Below are positions 50,400 through 58,335 of a stretch of 64,000 nucleotides of DNA, one piece after another. The stretch lies in contig JAUXRI010000304.1 of the NCBI GenBank assembly GCA_030681895.1, positions 1-64,000 of the forward strand, written 5' to 3'. The translations under genes and the position numbers were made by a program. This DNA is from Myxococcales bacterium. GTDB lineage: Bacteria > Myxococcota > Myxococcia > Myxococcales > Myxococcaceae. The notes below the pieces were generated by a model that saw only the letters and a list, made by a program, of their open reading frames with translations, made no database searches and had not been told where the DNA came from. The first letter of the stretch is position 1, and each line of letters opens with the position of its first letter.

Positions 50400-52652
50400 A
50401 TGCGTCGCTTCGCTTTGCTTGTTGTCGCCTTCTCGTCCTGTCCTCCTCCTCCCACGCCTCGAGCTGACGCCGGGCCGCTCCAGGCCGCCGTCGCGACGAC
50501 GCGCATCGAGGTGCCGGTGGGGGCCTCGACGGGTGGCTATTCACGCTCGAAGCCCGACGACGACCCCGGCTCGCGGTGGTCGACCAACTTCCCCTCGACG
50601 AAGGGCGTGCACACCGACGCGACCGCGCGCGCGCTGGCGCTGAGCAACGGCCTGACGCGCACCGCCCTCGTGCGCCTCGACGTCTGTCTCATCACGCCGT
50701 CACTGCGCACCCGCATTCGCCAGAAGCTCGACGCCGCGAACGAGCGCGCTTCGTTCATCGTGCAGGCGACGCACACGCACGGCCACGTCGCGCGGCTCTT
50801 TCAGCCCGCGCATCTTGGCAACCCGTCGGGGCCCGACTTCGTGGCCCTCGGCATGGACACCTACGACGCCGAGCTCGAGGACCGGGTCGCGTCGGCGGCG
50901 GCAGCGAGCGTGGTGGACGCGTTCGCGAACCTCACGCCGGTGAGCGTCGGGGTCGCCTCGGTCGACGCCGCCGAGCTCAACTCGGACCGCCGCTGTGAGA
51001 ACGACTCGATGTACGGGCCTGAGTTCCGCGACAGGCTGATGACCGTCGTGCGTTTCGACGCGGTCGACGAGAGCGGCACGCCGACGCGCCCGCTGACGGC
51101 GCTGCTCCACTACACGGTGCACGGCACGGTGATGTCTGGCTCGAGCCCGTTTCTCACTACCGACGTCACCGGCGCCATCGAGCTTGCGGCGTCAGACACG
51201 CTCGGCGTGCCGGTGGTGTTCTCGCAAGGCACCGCGGGCGACGTGAGCCCCAGAGGGTCGCCGCTGGGCTTCGACGGCACGCAGCAGCTCGAGTGGGCGG
51301 GCCGCGTCGGCGCCACGCTCGCGCGCACTGCCTTCGAGCAGGCGAAGCCGGGTGTCGCACCGAAGCAGGGCAGGCTGGTGCACGTCGACCGTGGCGTGTT
51401 GCTCTCGCGTGAGGCGCTCGGCTACCAGCGCGGCGAGTTCCCCGAGCACGGCGCCGTTGGGTGTCAGGTGGGCGGGCGCACTTGCGCCAACGTCGTGCTG
51501 ACGCCACCCGAGCAGGGCGCGCTCTTGTGTGCCTCCGTGGAGCCACGGCCCCGCGACCGCACGCCGATGACGCTGCTGCAGGTGGAAGACGTCGCGATGG
51601 TGACGCTCCCTGGAGAGCCGACGGCCGCGGTGGGCGTGAAGGTCGCCGCTGCCATGGCGCCGCTCGGCGCGTCGACGAACCTCGTGCTCGGCTACGCGCA
51701 GGACCACTTCGGCTACCTGCTCGAGCAAGACGACTTCTTGCGCGGCGGGTACGAGCCGACCGTCTCTCCCTGGGGGTGGCGCATGGGCCAGTACCTCATC
51801 GACGAGGCCGGCAAGCTGGTGGCGACGAAGGACGCTGCTCAGGAAAAGGCGACCGCGCCCACTGTCGCTGAGCCCGTCGTGCGCGCCGTCGAAGACAGTG
51901 ACGCGGCGCCCGTGGTGGTCGCCGACACGATGGACCTCGAGCGTGCCCGCCTCGTGCGCTTCGTCTTCACTGGCGGAGAGCCCGGCCTCGGTACGCCGTC
52001 GGTGGCCGTCGAGCGCGAAGTGAATGGAGCGTTCGTTCCCGTCATGGCCTCACCGACGCGCGCGCTCGTGAACGGCCCCGAGGTGCTGCGCCGCTACGAA
52101 GCGACGCCGACCGTCGCGGCCGAGCCGATGGTGACGAAGCGGCGCCACGAGTGGACGGCGCTGTGGGAGACGCTGCCTGACACGCCAGTCGGCCGCTACC
52201 GCCTCGTGGCCACCGGGCGCGCGCAGCTCAGCGGGGTGCTGCAGTCGTATCGCTTCGAGTCGCGGGCCTTCACGGTCAGCGCGTCGACCGCCATCAGCTC
52301 GCTCTCGGGCCGCGCCATGATGGATGGTCGAGTGCTGGTGACGGTGCGCTACGAGCCAAACCCGATGCGCTTCGATCGCGGAGACCCTGTCGCCAACTTC
52401 CGCGTCAGAGACGTCACGACGCGGCCTGACCTCGGAATGCCTGCGCGTGGTGGCGCGATGATGGTCGAGGCGAAGCTCGGCCTGAGTGGGTTGGTGCTCC
52501 CGGCGGTGTGGAGCGAGGCCGATCAGGGCTACCTGCTCACGATTCCGACCAACACCGGAGGCACGTGGGAGCTCACGCTCGCTCGCGGCGCGCTCGTCGA
52601 CGGGCTCGGCAACTCCAACGGCGTCGTGCTGACCGCGCTCTTCGACCGCTAG
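50400..52652 (+). CDS. neutral/alkaline ceramidase-family lipoprotein
   Basis: A 750-residue lipoprotein (MRRFALLVVAFSSC). It matches the neutral/alkaline non-lysosomal ceramidases: an ATTRIEVPVGAS N terminus, the metal/active-site region IVQATHTHGHV, HYTVHGTVMSG, GTAGDVSPRG and MVTLPGEPTAAVG. A C-terminal Ig-like/beta domain (~520-750) is also typical. These enzymes split ceramide into sphingosine and fatty acid. Bacterial sphingolipids occur in some myxobacteria; alternatively the enzyme attacks prey or host lipids. Compare the phosphodiesterase-like lipoprotein at 43957. Confidence 0.85.
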   Translation: MRRFALLVVAFSSCPPPPTPRADAGPLQAAVATTRIEVPVGASTGGYSRSKPDDDPGSRWSTNFPSTKGVHTDATARALALSNGLTRTALVRLDVCLITPSLRTRIRQKLDAANERASFIVQATHTHGHVARLFQPAHLGNPSGPDFVALGMDTYDAELEDRVASAAAASVVDAFANLTPVSVGVASVDAAELNSDRRCENDSMYGPEFRDRLMTVVRFDAVDESGTPTRPLTALLHYTVHGTVMSGSSPFLTTDVTGAIELAASDTLGVPVVFSQGTAGDVSPRGSPLGFDGTQQLEWAGRVGATLARTAFEQAKPGVAPKQGRLVHVDRGVLLSREALGYQRGEFPEHGAVGCQVGGRTCANVVLTPPEQGALLCASVEPRPRDRTPMTLLQVEDVAMVTLPGEPTAAVGVKVAAAMAPLGASTNLVLGYAQDHFGYLLEQDDFLRGGYEPTVSPWGWRMGQYLIDEAGKLVATKDAAQEKATAPTVAEPVVRAVEDSDAAPVVVADTMDLERARLVRFVFTGGEPGLGTPSVAVEREVNGAFVPVMASPTRALVNGPEVLRRYEATPTVAAEPMVTKRRHEWTALWETLPDTPVGRYRLVATGRAQLSGVLQSYRFESRAFTVSASTAISSLSGRAMMDGRVLVTVRYEPNPMRFDRGDPVANFRVRDVTTRPDLGMPARGGAMMVEAKLGLSGLVLPAVWSEADQGYLLTIPTNTGGTWELTLARGALVDGLGNSNGVVLTALFDR

Positions 52653-52656
52653 ACGC

Positions 52657-53964
52657 TCACTTCTTCGAGAACCGCCACTCGAGCCCCGGCACGTGTTTCA
52701 GCACGAGCGAGGTGTTCGTCACGTCGAGCTCGACCTCGAGCACGTCACTGCCTCCAGCGACGACGCGCAGCGCCTGGAGCGCCCGGTCACCACGCTTTGG
52801 GAGCAGCAGCGCACCACGCAGGTCCCGCTCGGCGCGTTCGAACTCGAGCCCTCCATGGAAGTGGAGCGGGATACGGAGCGCGCCTTTCGCGGACTGAAGC
52901 ACCAGCGTCGCGGGCGAGCAGTCTGGGTCGAAGCCCTCGAGGCTGACCTTCGCGCCCATCACCTCGGCGTCGCTGACCCAGGTGGCCTCGCGCGCCGCCT
53001 GCTTCGGTGCGTCGCCCGTCGCGAGCGGTCCGCGCCTCGGGGCTCCGGTGGCCTCGAACCGCCATGAGGTTTCAGTGAGCTGCTTCTTCCAGGTGCCCTT
53101 GTCGCCTTCGACGCGCAGCTCGCGGTCAGCGTTGCGCGCACCGGTCTGCGTGATGGTGAGCAGGGTCGAGTGCGGCCCGGGGATTTTCGGCTGGGCCTTC
53201 CAGTCTTCGCCCGGCAGCGTTCGCACGACGGCCGCTGCGCCACGCCGTCGCGCGCGGGTCCACGAGTAGGGCAGGGCAGGGTCGTCGCCCACGGTGTCGA
53301 AGTCGGCGAGCCGGGTGAATGAGCGGCCCGACGCATCCATCACGAACATCGTCGACGCGCTGGCCGAGAGCGACGCGGCGACGAAGGTGTTCCGCTCCGG
53401 CAGGCACAAGAACCGGGTCCACCCCGCGGGCAGCCACGGGTCCGCGTACGCGAGACGCCGGCCCTGCTCGAGCAGCGCATACACCGTGGTGACGCCCGCG
53501 GTGACCGGGTGCGGGTTGCCGTCGAGGTCCTCGTACGGAATCTTCCGGTGGCTCATCGCGAAGCCCAGCACGCCCTCGTCGATGCGCAGCGGCGCCTTGA
53601 GTCCCGTCGGGCCCCAGACGTCGACCCACTCGAGGGTCGAGAGCTTGGTGTAGTAGGCGACGCCGTTGTCACCGACGGCCAGCAGGTTGTCTCCGTCAGC
53701 GGCGAGGCGAACGAGCCGGTTCGGGCGGACGAACACGGCGGGCGCGAGAGGGAGATCGGCCACCAGCTCCTTGAGCGCCTCCAGCCGGCCTCGCGGCGCC
53801 GGGAGCCCATCAGGCGGGAGCAGCGCCCACGCCTGGGTCCCACGGGCCCGCCACCAGAGGCGCCCTTCGTCGAGCGCCACCTCGTGGGCCGCCGAAAAAG
53901 TCGCCGTCTCGCTCTTGAAGTCGACCTGCGTGGGGAGCGCGCCCAGCACCAGCAACCACCACAT
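52657..53964 (-). CDS. exported propeller-like protein, unknown function
   Basis: A 435-residue protein starting MWWLLVLGALPTQVDF, with a weak signal peptide. A strong GGAGG ribosome-binding site (53971-53975) lies 6 nt before the ATG, which fixes the start; the open frame further upstream is antisense to the next gene. Repeated beta segments (NRLVRLAADGDNLLAVGDNG, AYADPWLPAGWTRFLC) suggest a beta-propeller. It is convergent with the ceramidase gene. No catalytic motif seen. Confidence 0.75.
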   Translation of the reverse strand: MWWLLVLGALPTQVDFKSETATFSAAHEVALDEGRLWWRARGTQAWALLPPDGLPAPRGRLEALKELVADLPLAPAVFVRPNRLVRLAADGDNLLAVGDNGVAYYTKLSTLEWVDVWGPTGLKAPLRIDEGVLGFAMSHRKIPYEDLDGNPHPVTAGVTTVYALLEQGRRLAYADPWLPAGWTRFLCLPERNTFVAASLSASASTMFVMDASGRSFTRLADFDTVGDDPALPYSWTRARRRGAAAVVRTLPGEDWKAQPKIPGPHSTLLTITQTGARNADRELRVEGDKGTWKKQLTETSWRFEATGAPRRGPLATGDAPKQAAREATWVSDAEVMGAKVSLEGFDPDCSPATLVLQSAKGALRIPLHFHGGLEFERAERDLRGALLLPKRGDRALQALRVVAGGSDVLEVELDVTNTSLVLKHVPGLEWRFSKK

Positions 53965-54063
53965 GTCGTGCCTCCCCCCCCCAGCCTCCCATAGGCACGA
54001 AGAAGCGACTGACTGATCTTTCTGCTTGGGCCTGAACCCCCGTTCGAGAGAGTGTGGGCCCTC

Positions 54064-55170
54064 ATGACGCTTTTGATCGACGAGAAGACCCGCGCCCAGC
54101 TCACCCCGTACGGGTTTGACGACGCGCTGCTGCAGACGTTCGCGCAGAAGGTGACCACCTCGCAGGGCAACTCGATGCGAGGAACGCTGACCCCTCCGCT
54201 GCCCGGAGACGTGACGCTGCTGCCGAAGCTGGGCACGCCCGAGCGTGAGGCGTTGGTGAAGAAGGGCCTCACCGCGATCAGGTCGGGCTTCGTCGGAGCG
54301 GTGGTGCTCGCGGGCGGCATGGCGACGCGCTTCGGCGGCGTGGTGAAGGCCGTGGTGCCGGTGCTCGGTGACAAGACCTTCCTCGAGCTCAAGCACGACG
54401 ACATCGCGCGCGTGGCCCGCAAGGCCGGCCGGGCGATTCCCACCTTCGTGATGAGCAGCTTCGCGACGCACGAGCGCATCAAGCAGCACGTCGACGAGAA
54501 GCGCCTGACGAACAACGGCCGGCCCGAGGTCGACGTCTTCCCGCAGTACGTCTCGTTGCGCCTCACGCCCGAGGGCGAGCTCTTTCAAGAGACCGACGGC
54601 TCGCTCTCTCCGTACGCGCCGGGCCACGGCGACCTCACGTTCGCGCTGCGCAAGAGCGGCATGCTCGAGAAGTTCCGCACCATCGGTGGCCGCATTCTCG
54701 TGATGTCGAACGTCGACAACCTCGGCGCGACGCTCGACCCGGCGTTGATCGGCCTGCACCTGCAGCTGGGCTCGAAGATCAGCGCAGAGGTCGTGCGCAA
54801 GGCGCCGGGAGACAAGGGCGGTGCTCCGGCGCGGCTCGAGGGCGTGCCGCAGATCATCGAGGGCTTCCGCTTCCCGAAGGACTTCGACCAGGACTCGATC
54901 CCCGTCTTCAACACCAACACGTTCATCATCGACGCCGACGCCATCGATCGCGACTTCGACCTGCCGTTCTACAAGGTCGAGAAGCAGGTCGACGGGAAGA
55001 CGGCGATTCAGTTCGAGCGCCTGGTGGGTGAGGTGACCCGGTTCCTCCCGACGAAGTTCATCGAGGTGGAGCGTGAAGGGGCCGATGGCCGCTTCCTGCC
55101 CGCGAAGGATCCCGAAGAGCTCGCGAGCCGGCTGGAAATGATCAAGTCGATCACCGAGACGCGCCGGTAG
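54064..55170 (+). CDS. UTP--sugar-1-phosphate uridylyltransferase family protein
   Basis: A 368-residue nucleotidyltransferase of the UDPGP family, which makes UDP-glucose or related UDP-sugars for polysaccharide and lipopolysaccharide synthesis. The nucleotide-binding loop LAGGMATRFGGVVKAVVPV is complete. A PGHGD segment, ILVMSNVDNLGATLD and SIPVFNTNTFIID further define the family. ATG 54064 is preferred; a GTG at 54052 adds four residues. It is 24 bp from the beta-helix gene and may be co-transcribed, although that gene has its own promoter-like element. Exact sugar unknown. Confidence 0.88.
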   Translation: MTLLIDEKTRAQLTPYGFDDALLQTFAQKVTTSQGNSMRGTLTPPLPGDVTLLPKLGTPEREALVKKGLTAIRSGFVGAVVLAGGMATRFGGVVKAVVPVLGDKTFLELKHDDIARVARKAGRAIPTFVMSSFATHERIKQHVDEKRLTNNGRPEVDVFPQYVSLRLTPEGELFQETDGSLSPYAPGHGDLTFALRKSGMLEKFRTIGGRILVMSNVDNLGATLDPALIGLHLQLGSKISAEVVRKAPGDKGGAPARLEGVPQIIEGFRFPKDFDQDSIPVFNTNTFIIDADAIDRDFDLPFYKVEKQVDGKTAIQFERLVGEVTRFLPTKFIEVEREGADGRFLPAKDPEELASRLEMIKSITETRR

Positions 55171-55180
55171 TTTTCCGGGC

Positions 55181-55186
55181 TAGAAA
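55181..55186 (+). promoter_or_regulatory. candidate -10 element (TAGAAA)
   Basis: TAGAAA lies 8 nt before the ATG at 55195 in a 24-bp gap and sits in the loop of a small CGGG/CCCG hairpin (55176-55190). There is no purine-rich ribosome-binding site between it and the start. Confidence 0.35.
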
Positions 55187-55194
55187 CCCGCCCC

Positions 55195-58100
55195 ATGAAG
55201 AACACGCTGGGGGCGTCGTGTCTCGTCGTCATGCTGTTCACCTCGACCGCCGCGCACGCGCGCGACTGGTTCGTCCGTCAGGGCAGCGACGGCGATGGCT
55301 CGCAGGCGAAGCCGTTCTCGGACCCGTGGCAGGCGCTCGATACCTGCGAGGCCGGTGACTCGATTCACGTCGCGGCCGGCAAGTACTTCGGCCGCTCCAG
55401 CCTCGGGCAGTGGGAGATTCCCTTCGACGACGTGAAGGTGCTCGGCGGCTACGACGCCGAGTTCAAGACGCGCAACCCGTGGAAGAACGTCACCCAGCTC
55501 CTCTGGGACAAGACGTCGAAGAACTGGCCCAAGCAGGAGCGCCTGCTCTCGACGAAGAAGGGCACCGTCATCGATGGCCTCACCATCGATCAGCGCGATC
55601 AGTGCGAGTACTCCGACGACGCGCAGACCGGCCGCACCGAGAAGGCCTGTGACAGCGCGATGCGCTTCGCGTTGCCCGCCACGGTGCGCAACTGCGTCAT
55701 CGTGAACCCGGGCTTCGACGGCATCGCTGCGCCCACCGGCTCCACCATCGAGAACAACCTGATCGTCAACGCCGTGAACTGGGGCGTGGTGATCAACCAG
55801 ACGAGCGACAAGCAGGCCGTCGCGACGGTGAAGAACAACACCATCGCCTTCACCTTCTCGTTCAAGGCTCCGGGCAAGGGCGCCTACAACGGCTCGGGCC
55901 TCTCGCTGCGCGGGAGCGCGAACGTCACCCAGAACGTCATCGCGTTCTCGGACAGCAACGGCATCTACATGTCGGCGAACGCCGAGAAGACGAGCATCAG
56001 CAACAACGTCTTCTTCATGAACCTCTTCTCGAACCTGAAGTTCTTCGTCGAGGGGAAGGACATCGCGGTCGACGACAAGGAGATGGACCTGTTCGAAGAG
56101 GTCGGCCTCAAGGCGTCCGATGGCAACGAGGTGAAGAACCCGAACCTGCCGGTCGACTCGAAGTGGATGGACGCGGTCTCGAAGCGCACGGCCTCGACGC
56201 CGGGCAAGCTGGTGATGGACGACTTCAACAAGGCGCGCCAGCTGCTCGGCTTGCCGATGATCGCGAAGGGCGGCGCGTCTCCCTCTGGCGTCGCGCCCGC
56301 GATGGACCTCGACGACGCGCTCAAGCTGATGGAGCCGAAGGCCGCGGGCAAAGCAGGCGCGCGTGTGCTGCCGCTGCAGGTGAGCTTCCAGGCTGCGGGC
56401 CCTGCGGCAGTGAAGCGCGACTACGTGAAGAGCGAGCCGAAGGCCTGGGTGAAGAACCCGCAGAGCGTCGACGGCAAGGCGCTCGAGCTCGTCGTGGGAC
56501 TCAGCAGCGTCGCGAACATCAGCGGCATCCCCGCGAGCTTCAAGAAGGACGAACACGCCGGCATCACGCTCCACCAGCCTGACGGCGAGTTCGATCGCTT
56601 CACCGGCTTCTACAAGAAGGGCTCGTCGGTCGAGCGCTTCGTCGACGGCGTCGCGGGGTACTGGCAGGGCCGGGGCACTCCGCCGCGCGTCTTCCTCGTG
56701 CGCGGCGTGGCGTACGCGACGAGCTCGGTACCGAAGGGCGCCTTCTTCATCGACACCATCGAGGAGTACGAGGCGGGCGGCTCGACGGCGGCGGCAGGGA
56801 CGCGGGCCGTGGGCCGTGACTGGTTCGTGCGCGCGGGCTCCAGCGGCGGCGATGGCTCGAAGGACAAGCCGTTCAAGGACCCGTTCCAGGCGCTCGAGAA
56901 GGTCGAGTCAGGTGACTTCGTGCACGTCGCCGAGGGCGAGTACGTCGGCAAGCTGAAGGCCGGTCAGTGGAAGATCGACACCACCTTCATCACGCTGCTC
57001 GGCGGCTACGACGCGCAGTTCAAGGAGCGCAACCCCTGGAAGCACCCGACGCGCCTGCTCTGCCCGCCTGAGTTCAAGGGCCGGCGCGGCGGCTACACCA
57101 TCGAGGGCGTCGACGATCACACCGGCGCCGTCATCGACGGCTTCGTCTTCGACAAGAAAACGAACAACCTCTACACGGCCGAAGGCGACCTCGACTACTC
57201 GCGCTCCGACAAGTCGGAGCACATCTGGCTCGCGAAGAACGACGTCGTCATCCGCAACAACGTGTTCCTCAACGGCGCCGAGGGCGCGATTCGCGCGCAG
57301 AGCGGCCAGACGCTCGAGAACAACATCTTCATCAACCACTACACGAAGACCGTCAGCGCCGAGCGCGCCTTCGACGGCCCGTTCATCTTCAAGAACAACA
57401 CCGTGCTCTTCGCCTGGGAGATGCGCTTCGGTGAAGGCCACGGCCGCAACGGGCACCTGCTCTCGCTCGGCGGGCAGCTCAAGGCGGTGGTGGACAACAA
57501 CATCTTCGAGTTCGCCGACAACGACGCCGTCCGTTTGAACTCGCAGGCCAGCGACGTCGAGTTCACCAACAACGTCTTCAGCCACAACCTCTTCTCACAC
57601 GTGCAGAAGCCCGATGGCTGGGTGACGGTCGACGACAAGAACTGGAACCAGCTCGCCGACTTCAAGTGGAAGAAGCTGTCAGGCAACCAGCTGCTGAGCT
57701 CTGGCGTGCCGCTCGAGCAGAAGTGGTTCGACGTCTACCTCGGCCGCACCGCGTACACGCCCGGCAAGGTGACGATGGACGACTGGAACCAGCTGCGCGA
57801 CCTCATCGGCCAGCCCGTCATCGCGACCGGCGGCAAGGCAGGCTCGGGCATGGCGCCGGCGTACCCGTGGGAGAAGGCGCTGCTCCTCTTCCCGAAGAAC
57901 GCGAAGGTGACGGCGGGCGCGCGCATGAAGGACCTGCCGGTGAAGTTCATCGGCGTCGAGCGCAAGACCGAGACGTTCGAGTACCAGGACACGACGTGGG
58001 CCGACGCCGCGAAGGACAAGAACGCGTGGGAGAAGCTCGACGGCAAGCGGGTCGCGCTGAAGGTCGTCATCCGCAGCATCGACAACCAGTGGTTCCTCGA

Positions 58101-58329
58101 CGACGCGCCGAAAGAGACGTTCACCGTCTTCACCGTCACGGGTCCGGAAGGCAACGACTCGGGTGGCCTGCCGCTGCGCGTGTACGTGAAGCAGGGCGGC
58201 AAGGCCGAGCGCGTGGTGCGTCAGGCGAAGAGCTTCAGCTCGGGCACGCCTGAGCAGTTCTACGTCATCAAGGGCGTCGCCCGGACGAACAAGCAGCTCA
58301 TTGCCGAGGTCGTCGAGCGCGCCGACTGA
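55195..58329 (+). CDS. duplicated parallel beta-helix exported protein
   Basis: A 1044-residue protein with a Sec signal (MKNTLGASCLVVMLFTSTAAHA). It consists of two homologous halves (about 22-525 and 535-1044). Each starts with RDWFVR.GS...GDGS (DUF1565-like), then DP.QAL...E.GD.(I/V)HVA.G.Y and LGGYDA(E/Q)F. NN(V/L)I-type rungs such as TIENNLIVNAVNWGVV and LENNIFINHYTKTV form a right-handed parallel beta-helix. Both halves end in a similar segment containing TPGK(L/V)(V/T)MDD. Beta-helices of this type bind or cleave polysaccharides, but no lyase active site is evident. No anchor is seen after the signal, so it is probably secreted or surface-associated. Confidence 0.88.
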   Translation: MKNTLGASCLVVMLFTSTAAHARDWFVRQGSDGDGSQAKPFSDPWQALDTCEAGDSIHVAAGKYFGRSSLGQWEIPFDDVKVLGGYDAEFKTRNPWKNVTQLLWDKTSKNWPKQERLLSTKKGTVIDGLTIDQRDQCEYSDDAQTGRTEKACDSAMRFALPATVRNCVIVNPGFDGIAAPTGSTIENNLIVNAVNWGVVINQTSDKQAVATVKNNTIAFTFSFKAPGKGAYNGSGLSLRGSANVTQNVIAFSDSNGIYMSANAEKTSISNNVFFMNLFSNLKFFVEGKDIAVDDKEMDLFEEVGLKASDGNEVKNPNLPVDSKWMDAVSKRTASTPGKLVMDDFNKARQLLGLPMIAKGGASPSGVAPAMDLDDALKLMEPKAAGKAGARVLPLQVSFQAAGPAAVKRDYVKSEPKAWVKNPQSVDGKALELVVGLSSVANISGIPASFKKDEHAGITLHQPDGEFDRFTGFYKKGSSVERFVDGVAGYWQGRGTPPRVFLVRGVAYATSSVPKGAFFIDTIEEYEAGGSTAAAGTRAVGRDWFVRAGSSGGDGSKDKPFKDPFQALEKVESGDFVHVAEGEYVGKLKAGQWKIDTTFITLLGGYDAQFKERNPWKHPTRLLCPPEFKGRRGGYTIEGVDDHTGAVIDGFVFDKKTNNLYTAEGDLDYSRSDKSEHIWLAKNDVVIRNNVFLNGAEGAIRAQSGQTLENNIFINHYTKTVSAERAFDGPFIFKNNTVLFAWEMRFGEGHGRNGHLLSLGGQLKAVVDNNIFEFADNDAVRLNSQASDVEFTNNVFSHNLFSHVQKPDGWVTVDDKNWNQLADFKWKKLSGNQLLSSGVPLEQKWFDVYLGRTAYTPGKVTMDDWNQLRDLIGQPVIATGGKAGSGMAPAYPWEKALLLFPKNAKVTAGARMKDLPVKFIGVERKTETFEYQDTTWADAAKDKNAWEKLDGKRVALKVVIRSIDNQWFLDDAPKETFTVFTVTGPEGNDSGGLPLRVYVKQGGKAERVVRQAKSFSSGTPEQFYVIKGVARTNKQLIAEVVERAD

Positions 58330-58335
58330 CACGAC

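Noticed and set aside
52657-54759. Extended start for the propeller-like protein
   Set aside because: The added part is antisense to the uridylyltransferase gene, and the ATG at 53964 has a strong GGAGG.
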